DNA of 25,178 nucleotides, from contig DHDR01000033.1 in assembly GCA_002399445.1 (NCBI GenBank), forward strand, positions 1 through 25,178, in the 5' to 3' direction. The notes beneath the pieces were generated by a model. That model saw only the letters and a list, made by a program, of their open reading frames with translations, was not told the DNA's origin and did not search any database. The DNA is from Ruminococcaceae bacterium UBA4871. GTDB taxonomy: Bacteria > Bacillota > Clostridia > Oscillospirales > Acutalibacteraceae. The translations under genes and the position numbers were made by a program. Position 1 is the first letter of the stretch, and each line of letters begins with the position of its first letter. Below are positions 5,790 to 14,241 of the stretch, piece after piece.

Positions 5790-8264
5790 ATGCATATAAT
5801 AGAGAAAAAGTCTCAGTTTCGCTTTGCGGACAATACGGAGGACCTATCAGAGACAGACAATTTTCCGCGTTTCCCGTGGCTGCGAAAACATCTCTTTCCC
5901 ATTACATTGATTTCCATTACGATTTTGGCTTTCCTGTTACGGGTGTGCATGTATCGCTTTGAAAGTTACGACTTTGATCATTACCTGATTAAGTGGTATA
6001 TGCAGATGCAGGCTGGTGGGGGACTTTTCGCACTCCGTCAACCGCTGTCTGGATGTAATTATACGCTTGCTTATTTAGTTTTGCTGACACCTTATATTGC
6101 ACTGCATACTTCGGCTTTGGCCGCGGTAAAGTCCACCTCTATTGCTGCAGACTTTCTGTTGGCGGCATCTTGTGCTTTACTCATGCATACTGTTGTGAAA
6201 TCGGACAAATCCCGCCGCTTTTGGTGTACTGTTGTATACACAGCTGTTTTGCTGTTTCCCAATACTTTCATTGACAGTGCTCTTTGGGGGCAGTGCGATT
6301 CAATTTATACTTCTTTCTGCATCTTTGCTGTATATTTTTTAATGAGACGAAAAAATATTCCTGCCTGTGCGATGCTTGGATTTGCATTTGCATTTAAGCT
6401 GCAGGCAATTTTCATCCTGCCGCTTTTTATTTTTGCGTTTGTATCTGACAATAGATTCCATTTAAAGAACATGCTGGCAGTCCCTGCGGCGATTATATTG
6501 GCCTGCTTACCGGCACTGTTGACTGGTTCACCGCTGTATATGCTCTACAAACCTTATAAAACGCAGGTAGGAGTATGTGCTTCCTTAGATTATTGCTGCC
6601 CAGGAGTCTCTACTTTTCTAGTGAAGTTCCCATTTTCCCTGTTTAAGAATGCGCAGATCCTCTTTGTTCTGACTTGCATGTTTGCAGCATTGCTGCTCCT
6701 TGTCCATACGCAGCGGCGAATGGACAAGATTCAATTACTGCTGATGGGTACATGGAGCAGTCTGTTTTGTGTGACATTTCTTCCCTGCATGCATAACCGT
6801 TACATATTTGTTCCTGATATTTTATTGCTGCTTCTGGTCTTTGCCGGCCGCAGCAAAGGGGATGCGATTTGCCTTTTCGCAGAAAGCACCGTTTCCATCC
6901 TTTCCTGGATGAACTTTCTGAAAAAGGGCTACACGCCGATTCCCATGCCGGTTTTAGCTCTAATCCGCTTTGGCTGTGTGCTCTGGCTAACACTGCGGGT
7001 CTGGCAGGAACTGCACTTTGGTATGGTGCCGGCTGACGGAACAAAGGAAAATTTGCCCCGCTTCCGCTGGCTGAATCAATACCTGCTGGGAATTGGGCTG
7101 GTTGGCATCACCATTTTTGCATTTGGCATCCGGCTGGCTTTTTATCCCTTTAAAAGTGCGGATTTTCTTTCCTTTGTGCAGAAATGGTATGAACAGCTGG
7201 AAGCAGGCGGCGGTCTGACTGCCCTTCAGAATCCGCTCCTGCGTTTTAATTATACGCTGCCTTATGTTATGCTTCTCAGTCCATTTGCCGCTTTGCATTT
7301 TTCTGCTTTAACTGCTGTAAAAGCCATTTCTGTTCTTGCTGATTATGTACTTGCTGTCGGCTGCGCTTTTCTGCTAAAGGCAGTTGTGCCTCCTTGTCAT
7401 AGTCGGAAATATTGGTGCGCTGTTGTCTATGCGTCTGTTTTAATGATTCCCGAAACATTTTTTGACAGTGCTCTTTGGGGACAGTGTGATGCGATCTACG
7501 CTGCATTGTGCATTTTCTCCCTCTATTTTCTCATGAAAAGGAAAAATTTTTCTGCCTGTATTTTATTTGGGCTTGCGCTGGCATTTAAACTGCAGTCTGT
7601 TTTTCTTTTACCCCTATTCATTTTTGTGTTTTTTACAGACCGACGGTTTCGCCTGTATCATTTTGTTGGCATCCCTGCGGGAGTCATTATAGCCAGTCTT
7701 CCGGCTGTGTGCTGTGGTGCACCACTGTCCATGATTTGGCAGCCTTATTTGACACAAACTTCAAAGAGCACGCAGCTTTCCGCCAACTCACCGAATGCGG
7801 CAGCTTTTTTTGGCCGTTTGCCTTTTACAGAGATGCGGAATGTACTAATCTTTTTTACGATATCCTGTCTGCTGGTCATGCTGGCGCTGTTGCTGTATCG
7901 TGGGCGGTGCCTTACTCCTTTTCAAATTCTGCTGCTGGGGGCGTGGAGCAGCTTCTTCTGCGTCTGCTTTTTACCTTGTATGCATGACCGCTATGCGTTC
8001 CTGCCGGACATGCTTCTGCTCGTGCTGGCCTTTGTATCCTACAAAAAAAGCGCTGTCATCTGTGCTGCCACTGAAATAGTGGTTTCCCTGCTGTCATGGC
8101 TGTTTTGTTTGGAATTTCCCTATCAGCCGATTCCCATGCCTGCACTGGCGCTGGTGCGGCTCAGCTGTCTCGTTTGGCTGACGCTAAGGCTCTGGTATGT
8201 CCTTAAAAGGCCAGAAAAGGATAAGCCTTTAGAATTAGAACCTTTATATTCTCTTTCTGAATGA
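5790..8264 (+). CDS. Tandem-duplicated Gpi18/GT87-like membrane glycosyltransferase
   Basis: A polytopic membrane protein of about 824 residues made of two full copies of one glycosyltransferase-like unit. Copy 1 (about residues 25-415) and copy 2 (about 422-810) match throughout: PRFPWL/PRFRWL, YDFDHYLIKWY/ADFLSFVQKWY, DSALWGQCDSIY/DSALWGQCDAIY, AFKLQAIFILPLFIF/AFKLQSVFLLPLFIF, FLPCMHNRYIF/FLPCMHDRYAF and PIPMPVLAL/PIPMPALAL. Each has roughly ten helices. The early Asp in a loop, ALWGQxDxIY and HxRYxF are features of Gpi18-like mannosyltransferases (COG5542), which use lipid-phosphate sugar donors at the membrane. Usual members are single units of about 400 residues. The start is uncertain: TTG 5778 and ATG 5790 are in frame and neither has a strong ribosome site. 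It is alone between terminators. Donor, acceptor and whether both copies are active are unknown. Confidence 0.85.
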   Translation: MHIIEKKSQFRFADNTEDLSETDNFPRFPWLRKHLFPITLISITILAFLLRVCMYRFESYDFDHYLIKWYMQMQAGGGLFALRQPLSGCNYTLAYLVLLTPYIALHTSALAAVKSTSIAADFLLAASCALLMHTVVKSDKSRRFWCTVVYTAVLLFPNTFIDSALWGQCDSIYTSFCIFAVYFLMRRKNIPACAMLGFAFAFKLQAIFILPLFIFAFVSDNRFHLKNMLAVPAAIILACLPALLTGSPLYMLYKPYKTQVGVCASLDYCCPGVSTFLVKFPFSLFKNAQILFVLTCMFAALLLLVHTQRRMDKIQLLLMGTWSSLFCVTFLPCMHNRYIFVPDILLLLLVFAGRSKGDAICLFAESTVSILSWMNFLKKGYTPIPMPVLALIRFGCVLWLTLRVWQELHFGMVPADGTKENLPRFRWLNQYLLGIGLVGITIFAFGIRLAFYPFKSADFLSFVQKWYEQLEAGGGLTALQNPLLRFNYTLPYVMLLSPFAALHFSALTAVKAISVLADYVLAVGCAFLLKAVVPPCHSRKYWCAVVYASVLMIPETFFDSALWGQCDAIYAALCIFSLYFLMKRKNFSACILFGLALAFKLQSVFLLPLFIFVFFTDRRFRLYHFVGIPAGVIIASLPAVCCGAPLSMIWQPYLTQTSKSTQLSANSPNAAAFFGRLPFTEMRNVLIFFTISCLLVMLALLLYRGRCLTPFQILLLGAWSSFFCVCFLPCMHDRYAFLPDMLLLVLAFVSYKKSAVICAATEIVVSLLSWLFCLEFPYQPIPMPALALVRLSCLVWLTLRLWYVLKRPEKDKPLELEPLYSLSE
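5862..8243 (+). repeat. Intragenic tandem duplication, period 1191 bases
   Basis: Copy 1 starts at about 5862 and copy 2 at about 7053, a shift of exactly 397 codons. Identity is patchy at DNA level but high in places, for example GACAGTGCTCTTTGGGG, present in both copies at about 6273 and 7464. The two units have diverged, so the duplication is old. Confidence 0.8.
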
Positions 8265-8291
8265 CCATTCCTCTTATATTTCCATATTAAT

Positions 8292-8341
8292 AAAGGCAAC
8301 CGCCGGAAAGTTCTCTGCTTTTCGACGGCTGCCTTTGTTTT
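8292..8341. terminator. Bidirectional terminator between convergent genes
   Basis: AAAGGCA and TGCCTTT form the base of an imperfect stem that continues through CCG/CGG and AAAG/CTTT pairs, with T runs in both directions. It serves the glycosyltransferase gene on its left and the peptidase gene on its right. Confidence 0.8.
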
Positions 8342-8356
8342 ATGATGGCTTTTTTC

Positions 8357-10036
8357 TTAATGCTTTTGCAGATAAGTATTGATTTCTTTGCAAAGCTTTT
8401 GGATGCAGCCTTCATTGAAGGGGAGTTCCAAACCGGCAAGCTCGACCAGTTCCACATAAGTCTTTGTTCCGCCTGCCTTGACAAAAGTCAGGTAACGGTT
8501 AAAAGCTTCTTTCCAGTCTTTTTCAGAAGCAGACCAGAATTCCAGCGCTGTTGTCTGGGCAAGGCAGTAATCAATATAATACAGTGGAAAGGAATAGATA
8601 TGGTGCTGGCGCTGATAGCCGCCGCCTTCGCTGAAAAACGGCAGATGGTCAAAATCAATCCATGGGCGGTAGACATGCTCCAGCCGGAGCCATGTGGCCT
8701 TACGTTCTGCAGGCGTCAGGTTTGGATTCTCATACATGGTGGTCTGAAAGTCATCTACCAGACAGCCGTAAGGAATGAAATCCAGTGCAGCCTCCAACTG
8801 ATATTGATGGAATTTTTCTGCTTCATCACCGAAAAACAGTTTATCCCATGGGCGGGAAAACAGTTCCATAGACATAGAATGCGTTTCTGCACCGTCCATT
8901 GTCGGACAGGCGGTTTCACGAATCACCATGTTTCGGGAGAGATAGTCCGCGAAAGCATGCCCGGCTTCATGTGTCAAGACTTCTACATCTCCGACTGTTC
9001 CATTGAAGTTTGAAAAAATGAAAGGCGACTGATAATCCGGAATGCTGGTACAGTAACCGCCGCCGGCTTTGCCAGCTTTACTGTCCAAGTCAAAGAGTTT
9101 ATTCTCCATCATAAAGTCAAAGAACTCGCCGGTCAGCGGATGCATCTCATGATACATTTGATTTGCTTTTTTGACCAGTTCCTGTGTATTGCCTTTGGGA
9201 GTGGGGTTTCCGTCTGAGAACAGGCAGGCATCATCGTACAGTTTGATGTCTGACAGGCCAAGGCGTTTTGCCTGCTGCTTTTTCAACTTAACAATCATGG
9301 GAACCAGGTCTTGCACGATCTGATTTCGATACTCTTCAATTTCCTGCGGTCCATAGCAATTGCGGCCAAGACGGTCATAACCAAGCTGAACATAATTTTC
9401 ATATCCCAGTTTGTGAGCCTGTTCCGTGCGGTTTTGAATCAGTTCATCATAAATCTCATCAAAACGTCTGGAATTTTTAACGAAAAACGCACCTGATTTT
9501 TCCCATGCTTCTTTTCGAAGCTTCCGATCCGGTGAAGTGGAAAATTTGGTGATTTGGGAAAGATTTACCGTTGTACCCGCTATATCAATTTTAGCGGAAG
9601 CAAGCAGCTTTTCATATTCCGTGACAAGTGCATTTTCTTTCTTCATTAAATCAATGACAGCAGGGGAAAAAGACTTCAGACTCAGTTCAATATTTGTGAA
9701 GAAGAGTTTTCCTGTTAGCTTTTCCAGCTCTGCCCTATATTGTGTACCGGCAACTGCCTTATAAAAATTCTGCTGGTATTCCTCAAAAACTGGGCTGTTA
9801 GCATCAAAGAAAGCCATTTCCTTTTCATAATAGGGGTCCGTGGTATTCATACTATTGCGGATATAGGCAATGCTCATCATCGTTTCAAAATTTTTGGACA
9901 ATTTTTCATGTTCCAGGATCAAATGATACTGTTCTTCTGCCGACTGACTTTTGGAGAATTTTGCAGTCAAATTCATGTATTCCTTCTCAATGTTTCCCAA
10001 ATCTGGGCGGCGGTAAGGCATCTTAGAAAATTCCAT
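8357..10036 (-). CDS. M3-family oligoendopeptidase
   Basis: A 559-residue cytosolic zinc peptidase of the thimet/PepF class (M3), which cuts short peptides. The zinc site is HEAGH at 356-360, with Glu357 as general base, and the third ligand is probably Glu384 in GAETHSMSME. Further family blocks are FSNFNGTVGDVEVLTHEAGH and the substrate-binding region PFFSEGGGYQRQHHIYSFPL. There is no signal peptide. The length fits the M3 oligoendopeptidases of Clostridia, which are shorter than PepF at about 600. The ATG is preceded by AAAGGAGA (10052-10045). It lies upstream of, and divergent from, a peptide-transport cluster, so degradation of imported peptides is a reasonable inference. No signal or cofactor anomaly is seen. 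Confidence 0.93.
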   Translation of the reverse strand: MEFSKMPYRRPDLGNIEKEYMNLTAKFSKSQSAEEQYHLILEHEKLSKNFETMMSIAYIRNSMNTTDPYYEKEMAFFDANSPVFEEYQQNFYKAVAGTQYRAELEKLTGKLFFTNIELSLKSFSPAVIDLMKKENALVTEYEKLLASAKIDIAGTTVNLSQITKFSTSPDRKLRKEAWEKSGAFFVKNSRRFDEIYDELIQNRTEQAHKLGYENYVQLGYDRLGRNCYGPQEIEEYRNQIVQDLVPMIVKLKKQQAKRLGLSDIKLYDDACLFSDGNPTPKGNTQELVKKANQMYHEMHPLTGEFFDFMMENKLFDLDSKAGKAGGGYCTSIPDYQSPFIFSNFNGTVGDVEVLTHEAGHAFADYLSRNMVIRETACPTMDGAETHSMSMELFSRPWDKLFFGDEAEKFHQYQLEAALDFIPYGCLVDDFQTTMYENPNLTPAERKATWLRLEHVYRPWIDFDHLPFFSEGGGYQRQHHIYSFPLYYIDYCLAQTTALEFWSASEKDWKEAFNRYLTFVKAGGTKTYVELVELAGLELPFNEGCIQKLCKEINTYLQKH

Positions 10037-10080
10037 TTTTATTCTCTCCTTTGGATAGTCCCATAAAATATTGTAACCAT

Positions 10081-10089
10081 ATTATAACA
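10081..10089 (-). promoter_or_regulatory. Extended -10 promoter of the peptidase gene
   Basis: On the minus strand the sequence reads TGTTATAAT, a perfect extended -10, about 45 bases before the start codon. The -35 region is poor, which is usual for extended -10 promoters. Confidence 0.55.
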
Positions 10090-10107
10090 CATCCATAAAG
10101 ACAGCGG

Positions 10108-10134
10108 ATGCAAGACGATCTTTTTATCTTGCAT
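10108..10134. repeat. Inverted repeat behind the peptidase promoter
   Basis: ATGCAAGA (10108-10115) and TCTTGCAT (10127-10134) are perfect 8-base arms with an 11-base centre. It lies immediately upstream of the peptidase promoter, so it could be a regulator site. Confidence 0.5.
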
Positions 10135-10297
10135 TTTAAGTTTCATCGTCTTATCGTCAGACATATACACGTAAAAGTAAGCATATTAACAAATATAAGT
10201 TATATTCCATAAATGAATTATTTATTTGTCATCATGTTACTTTAAAGACGTAAAATGGACTTCTAAATCTATAAAATGCAGATTTTTGGGAAATATA

Positions 10298-10326
10298 TTG
10301 CATTACTCAATGCAAAGTGGTACAAT
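10298..10326 (+). promoter_or_regulatory. Promoter with overlapping palindromic operator
   Basis: TTGCAT (10298-10303), 17 bases, then TACAAT (10321-10326), with TG at 10318-10319 as an extended -10. The -35 is embedded in the palindrome TTGCATTACTCAATGCAA (10298-10315). This looks like an operator-controlled promoter for the FadR-type regulator, with a leader of about 245 bases. Autoregulation is inference. Confidence 0.5.
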
Positions 10327-10369
10327 ACTACCTAAATTTAGATGGTAAATTGAAGTCTTATGATTTTAA

Positions 10370-10388
10370 AAATTCAGTCGCTGAATTT
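10370..10388. repeat. Inverted repeat upstream of the regulator gene
   Basis: AAATTCAG-TCG-CTGAATTT has perfect 8-base arms. It lies downstream of the candidate promoter and about 190 bases before the regulator start. It could be an operator half-pair or a leader hairpin. The rest of the 10388-10560 stretch shows nothing definite. Confidence 0.45.
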
Positions 10389-10576
10389 ACAGGCAGACGC
10401 ACTTAAAAATGCAATTTTCTAATTCGTCTCCCTAATAAGGATTTCGATCGATAAGTCAGACAATCAGATTTCAGCCGCTAAATCTTAGATAGATCCTGTT
10501 TTTAGTCATTCCTGTTATGTAGATTATAAAACAGATGGTACGGCTTTATCTGCTTGTTTTGACCGGAGGTATCAAG

Positions 10577-11287
10577 ATGTTCCAGACTATTAAGTCCATG
10601 CGCGTCAGTGAACAAATTGTCAATCAAATACAAAGTCAGATCGTGGAAGGAAAGTTAACGGAATGTCAGAAGCTTCCCAATGAAACAGGGCTTGCACAGG
10701 AGTTTGGCGTCAGCAGGGCATCTGTCCGGGAAGCGCTGACGATACTCGAATCAAAAGGTGTGATAGAGAGGCACAAAAACGGCGGTACTTTTGTTTGCAA
10801 ATATTGTCTTGAAAAGATTTTGGCTGCAATTGATATCCCCCGTAAATTAGATAGTGAAATGTTTGAAGATCTGTACGAAGCCCGTGAAATTTTAGAAATC
10901 AAGGCAGGAGAACTTGCCTGCCAACGTGCTGATGAGTTAGATTACATGAAAATGAAAAAAACGCTGGATATGATGCAGGAAAGTTTAGAGAGAGGCGATT
11001 CTGGAATTAATTCCGATGTCCTTTTTCACCAATGTATAGCTATGGCAACCAAAAATCAGATTATTGCCGGCATTGATCGCTCACTGGGAAATATGATGAA
11101 GGATATGCGGGTGAAAACGCTTGCCTATCCCGGCAGACTTGCACAATGCCTGAAAGAGCACCGTGCAATCTACCTTGCTATTCAGGAACGGGATTCTCAA
11201 AAATGTGTCGATTTGCTGCGGCAGCACTTCGGCGCAGTGGCAAAGATTCGCAGTGCGCTGAAAGTTCACGTATCTGCTGAACAATAA
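10577..11287 (+). CDS. GntR-family regulator, FadR subfamily (HTH plus FCD)
   Basis: A 236-residue DNA-binding regulator. ATG 10577 is chosen because GGAGGT (10565-10570) precedes it by six bases; the ATG at 10535 has no such site. The N-terminal winged helix covers about 8-75: SEQIVNQIQSQIVEGKLTEC, LAQEFGVSRASVREALTILE, GVIERHKNGGTFV. The C-terminal FCD domain (about 90-225) contains YEAREILEIKAGELA and the metal-ligand pattern DVLFH, KEHRAI, LRQHFG. Such proteins bind small organic acids or metal-bound effectors and usually repress nearby genes. It precedes the transporter by 130 bases on the same strand, so control of the peptide-transport genes is likely but unproven. Its effector is unknown. 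Confidence 0.88.
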   Translation: MFQTIKSMRVSEQIVNQIQSQIVEGKLTECQKLPNETGLAQEFGVSRASVREALTILESKGVIERHKNGGTFVCKYCLEKILAAIDIPRKLDSEMFEDLYEAREILEIKAGELACQRADELDYMKMKKTLDMMQESLERGDSGINSDVLFHQCIAMATKNQIIAGIDRSLGNMMKDMRVKTLAYPGRLAQCLKEHRAIYLAIQERDSQKCVDLLRQHFGAVAKIRSALKVHVSAEQ

Positions 11288-11417
11288 AATGCAACTGAAA
11301 CAGCTATTAATCTATTTTTTATTATACTCATTTAATTAATAAAGATAGATTTAAATAAAACTATAAAAAAGCATAAAAGTAAAATTCATGAATTTCGGTG
11401 AAGAAAGGTGAGTGTTG

Positions 11418-13160
11418 ATGAAAGAACATAAGAAACTAGCGGGAGTGGCAAGTCTTGCACTTGCTGCCTGCATGCTGCTTTCAGCATGTGGCAATAATGG
11501 CGGAGGAGCGGCTACGTCTGCAAAGAGCGCCAGCACGGCCAATAATACGGCCGGTTATGGGACGGACATCCGCACAATTGCGGCAACAGATTCCTCCAAA
11601 CTTCCGGCTTCCGCGGCAAATCGGAAAGGTACATTGGTTATCGGCGTGGCAGACATGAGCGGCAAATTCAATTATCTCTTTTCAGAAAGTGCAGATGACT
11701 GGCATGTAGCTGTACCTGTCAGCGGTCAGTGTCTCATGAATAACGATAATAAAGGCAATTTAATTGACGGTACCGCCTCTATGACAGTGGATAAAGCAGG
11801 TTTAACTTACACATTTAAACTGAAATACGATGATAAATATTCTGATGGCTCTCCAGTAAAACCAGAAGACTATGTGAACTTCTTTAAGGTCATCTGTGAC
11901 AAGTCTTATGATGGGCCAATCGACTCCTTAGTTCCGTATAATGTTATTGGGGCAAAGGATTATTATGATGGCAAAGCTGACGATATTTCCGGTATTAAAG
12001 TGCTGGACAGCAAAACCATACAAATCAAGTTGAGTAAAGTCAATACCAGTGCCGAGTATGCGTTAGGTTCTGCTTATCCAATTTCCACAGCGAAATATGG
12101 CAAGCTGATTCAGCACGGAAATTTAAGCGCTTTTAAGAATCTCGACATGACCAAATATATCACAAATGGCGCTTACACACTGGAAAGCTATAAACAGGGC
12201 CAGAATGCAACTTTGAAAGCAAATCCAAACTTCTGTCTTGGTGCACCGAAAATTCAGAATATAATTGTGAAAAGTGTTGCAGAAGGTACGGAAATGCAGG
12301 CAGTGACAACTGGTGAAGTGGATGTGGACGATGAAGTAACGGCTAACGACGACCAGATTTCCATCGGAAAAGCAGCCAAATTTGTAAACATGCAGCTGGA
12401 ACCGACGCTGGGTTATGGCTGGGTTGGTCTTAACCACAAGAATCCACTGTTCCAAGATCAAAAAGTCCGTCAGGCTTTGATGTATGCAATTGACCGCAAA
12501 GATGTTGTGAAATCGGTTTATAGCAATTATGCACATGTGCAAAATATTAACCAGACCGCAGAGAATTGGCTTTACACGACAAAGGGAATCAACACGTATG
12601 ATTACAACCTTGATAAAGCAGCCCAGCTTTTGAAAGAAGCCGGCTGGACAAAGGACAGCAGTGGAAACTTGACGAAAAACGGGAAGCCATTCAAATTTAC
12701 TTTTACCGCAACAAAGGGCAATGCTGTCACGGATGTTTTGATTCCCTCAATGATTTCTTCCTACAAGAAACTCGGCATTAACATGTCGGCGGAATATGTT
12801 GACTGGCCGACCCTGCAGAATAAGTTTAAAAAGTTGACCTATGATATGTCCTTTATGGCATGGGGCTTGAATCCTAACCCAGATGATTCCTACGTTTATA
12901 AAACGGGTGGTTCGGAAAATTACCTCGGTTATTCCAACAAGGAACTTGACAAAGCATATGCAGCAGCTTTGTCAACGCCGGATAAAACTGCACGGAAAGC
13001 GGCTTATGCAAAAGTTTACCAAATCATTAATAAAGACCTCCCTTGCTTTATCATTTATCAGCGCAGCGACTGCATTGCATACAACAGCCGTTTCAAGACC
13101 TTCAAATGTTCTCCGTATATCCAGCTGTATCAACAGTATCAGAATCTCGAACTGAAGTAA
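11418..13160 (+). CDS. Peptide ABC transporter substrate-binding lipoprotein
   Basis: A 580-residue family 5 solute receptor (OppA/DppA type). The signal peptide has the lipobox LLSAC near residue 24, so the mature protein is lipid-anchored outside the membrane, followed by a Gly/Ala/Ser linker. Typical blocks are TYTFKLKYDDKYSDGSPVKP, SGIKVLDSKTIQIKLSK, VRQALMYAIDRKDVV, AAQLLKEAGWTKDSSGNLTK and the C-terminal KVYQIINKDLPCFIIYQ. ATG 11418 follows AAAGGTGA at good spacing; the two codons before it (GTG, TTG) are less likely. It is followed by a terminator and then two permeases and two ATPases, so it is the receptor of that transporter. Peptide is the most likely ligand, but nickel, heme or sugar receptors share this fold. 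Confidence 0.92.
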   Translation: MKEHKKLAGVASLALAACMLLSACGNNGGGAATSAKSASTANNTAGYGTDIRTIAATDSSKLPASAANRKGTLVIGVADMSGKFNYLFSESADDWHVAVPVSGQCLMNNDNKGNLIDGTASMTVDKAGLTYTFKLKYDDKYSDGSPVKPEDYVNFFKVICDKSYDGPIDSLVPYNVIGAKDYYDGKADDISGIKVLDSKTIQIKLSKVNTSAEYALGSAYPISTAKYGKLIQHGNLSAFKNLDMTKYITNGAYTLESYKQGQNATLKANPNFCLGAPKIQNIIVKSVAEGTEMQAVTTGEVDVDDEVTANDDQISIGKAAKFVNMQLEPTLGYGWVGLNHKNPLFQDQKVRQALMYAIDRKDVVKSVYSNYAHVQNINQTAENWLYTTKGINTYDYNLDKAAQLLKEAGWTKDSSGNLTKNGKPFKFTFTATKGNAVTDVLIPSMISSYKKLGINMSAEYVDWPTLQNKFKKLTYDMSFMAWGLNPNPDDSYVYKTGGSENYLGYSNKELDKAYAAALSTPDKTARKAAYAKVYQIINKDLPCFIIYQRSDCIAYNSRFKTFKCSPYIQLYQQYQNLELK

Positions 13161-13180
13161 TTGATAAAATATAATCTTTT

Positions 13181-13208
13181 GAAAAAGGGCCACAATCGGC
13201 CCTTTTTC
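13181..13208 (+). terminator. Terminator between receptor and permease genes
   Basis: GAAAAAGGGCC and GGCCCTTTTTC are perfect 11-base arms around ACAATC, ending in a T run. Partial read-through here would give more receptor than membrane complex, a common arrangement in ABC transporter operons. Confidence 0.9.
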
Positions 13209-13266
13209 TAGGTTTTACATTACTTTTACAGGATATGCCAAGAAAGGATTTGAACGGTGAAAAAAT

Positions 13267-14232
13267 ATGAAACAGTACACAATCAGGCGTTTGTTAATTA
13301 TGATTCCCATTCTATTGGGTGTCTCTATTATTGTATTTGCATTGGTTGCCGCGATTCCGGGCGATGTAATTGATGCACAGTTCGGAACTTCAAAACTGCC
13401 GGCTGCCAAAATTGCGGAATTAAAAAATGCATTAGGCTTCAATCAGCCGGTCTGGCAGCGCTATTTTACATGGCTTGGAAATGCTCTGCATGGGGATTTC
13501 GGGTATTCTTTCCAGTATAATGAACCTGTTTCGGCTGTCATTCACAGCTTTATCTGGAATTCCTTCCTGCTGGCCATTGTCTCTTTTGGTTTGGAAATGG
13601 CCATTGCCATTCCGATTGGCGTTCTCTCTGCCACGAAAGTACATTCTGTATTTGATGTCATTTTTACAGTTGTTGCTTTTGCGGGAATTTCCCTGCCTTC
13701 CTTCTTCCTTGCCCTTCTTCTTCAAAAAATCTTCTCTGTTGACTTAGGCTGGCTTCCTTTGGAAGGGATGACTTCTGTTGGGATGAACTTAACAGGAGGC
13801 GCTTACATAGGGGATGTTATTCAGCACATGATTCTCCCAGTTATCTGCCTGACGATGATGGGAATCGGCGGTATGATGCGTTATGTGCGTACCTCCATGC
13901 TGGAGGTTATCAATCAGGACTATATTCGGACAGCGCGTTCCAAAGGGCTTTCAGAGCGCGTTGTAATTTACAAACATGCTTTAAAAAATGCTGCAATTCC
14001 GATTATGACGTTTATCGGCAATGCCATTCCGGGATTGTTTTCTGGTGCGCTTATTACAGAAACGGTATTTGGGTGGCCCGGAATCGGCAAAATTTTTCTT
14101 ACTTCCATTACTAAGCGGGACTATATGTTTATCATGGGTTATATCATGCTTGTCGCTTTGCTGATTATGCTTGGAAATCTGATTTCTGATATTTTGTACA
14201 GTGTGGCAGACCCAAGAATTCGTTTAAAGTGA
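13267..14232 (+). CDS. Peptide ABC transporter permease, DppB/OppB type
   Basis: A 321-residue inner-membrane subunit. It starts MKQYTIRRLLIMIPILLGVS, the standard opening of DppB-like permeases, with the first helix at once and then an outside loop containing NQPVWQRYFTWLGNALHGDFGYS. The binding-protein-dependent permease domain (about 95-310) contains the cytoplasmic coupling sequence VINQDYIRTARSKGLSERVV and ends DILYSVADPRIRLK. About six helices are visible. It lies after the receptor gene and a terminator; its stop is nine bases before the next start. Its pair is the DppC-type protein, and together they form the channel. Confidence 0.93.
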   Translation: MKQYTIRRLLIMIPILLGVSIIVFALVAAIPGDVIDAQFGTSKLPAAKIAELKNALGFNQPVWQRYFTWLGNALHGDFGYSFQYNEPVSAVIHSFIWNSFLLAIVSFGLEMAIAIPIGVLSATKVHSVFDVIFTVVAFAGISLPSFFLALLLQKIFSVDLGWLPLEGMTSVGMNLTGGAYIGDVIQHMILPVICLTMMGIGGMMRYVRTSMLEVINQDYIRTARSKGLSERVVIYKHALKNAAIPIMTFIGNAIPGLFSGALITETVFGWPGIGKIFLTSITKRDYMFIMGYIMLVALLIMLGNLISDILYSVADPRIRLK

Positions 14233-14241
14233 GGTATGATG

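Noticed and set aside
8342..9013. 223-codon ORF on the plus strand
   Set aside because: It is antisense to the M3 peptidase gene, which has a full set of family motifs; the shadow has none.
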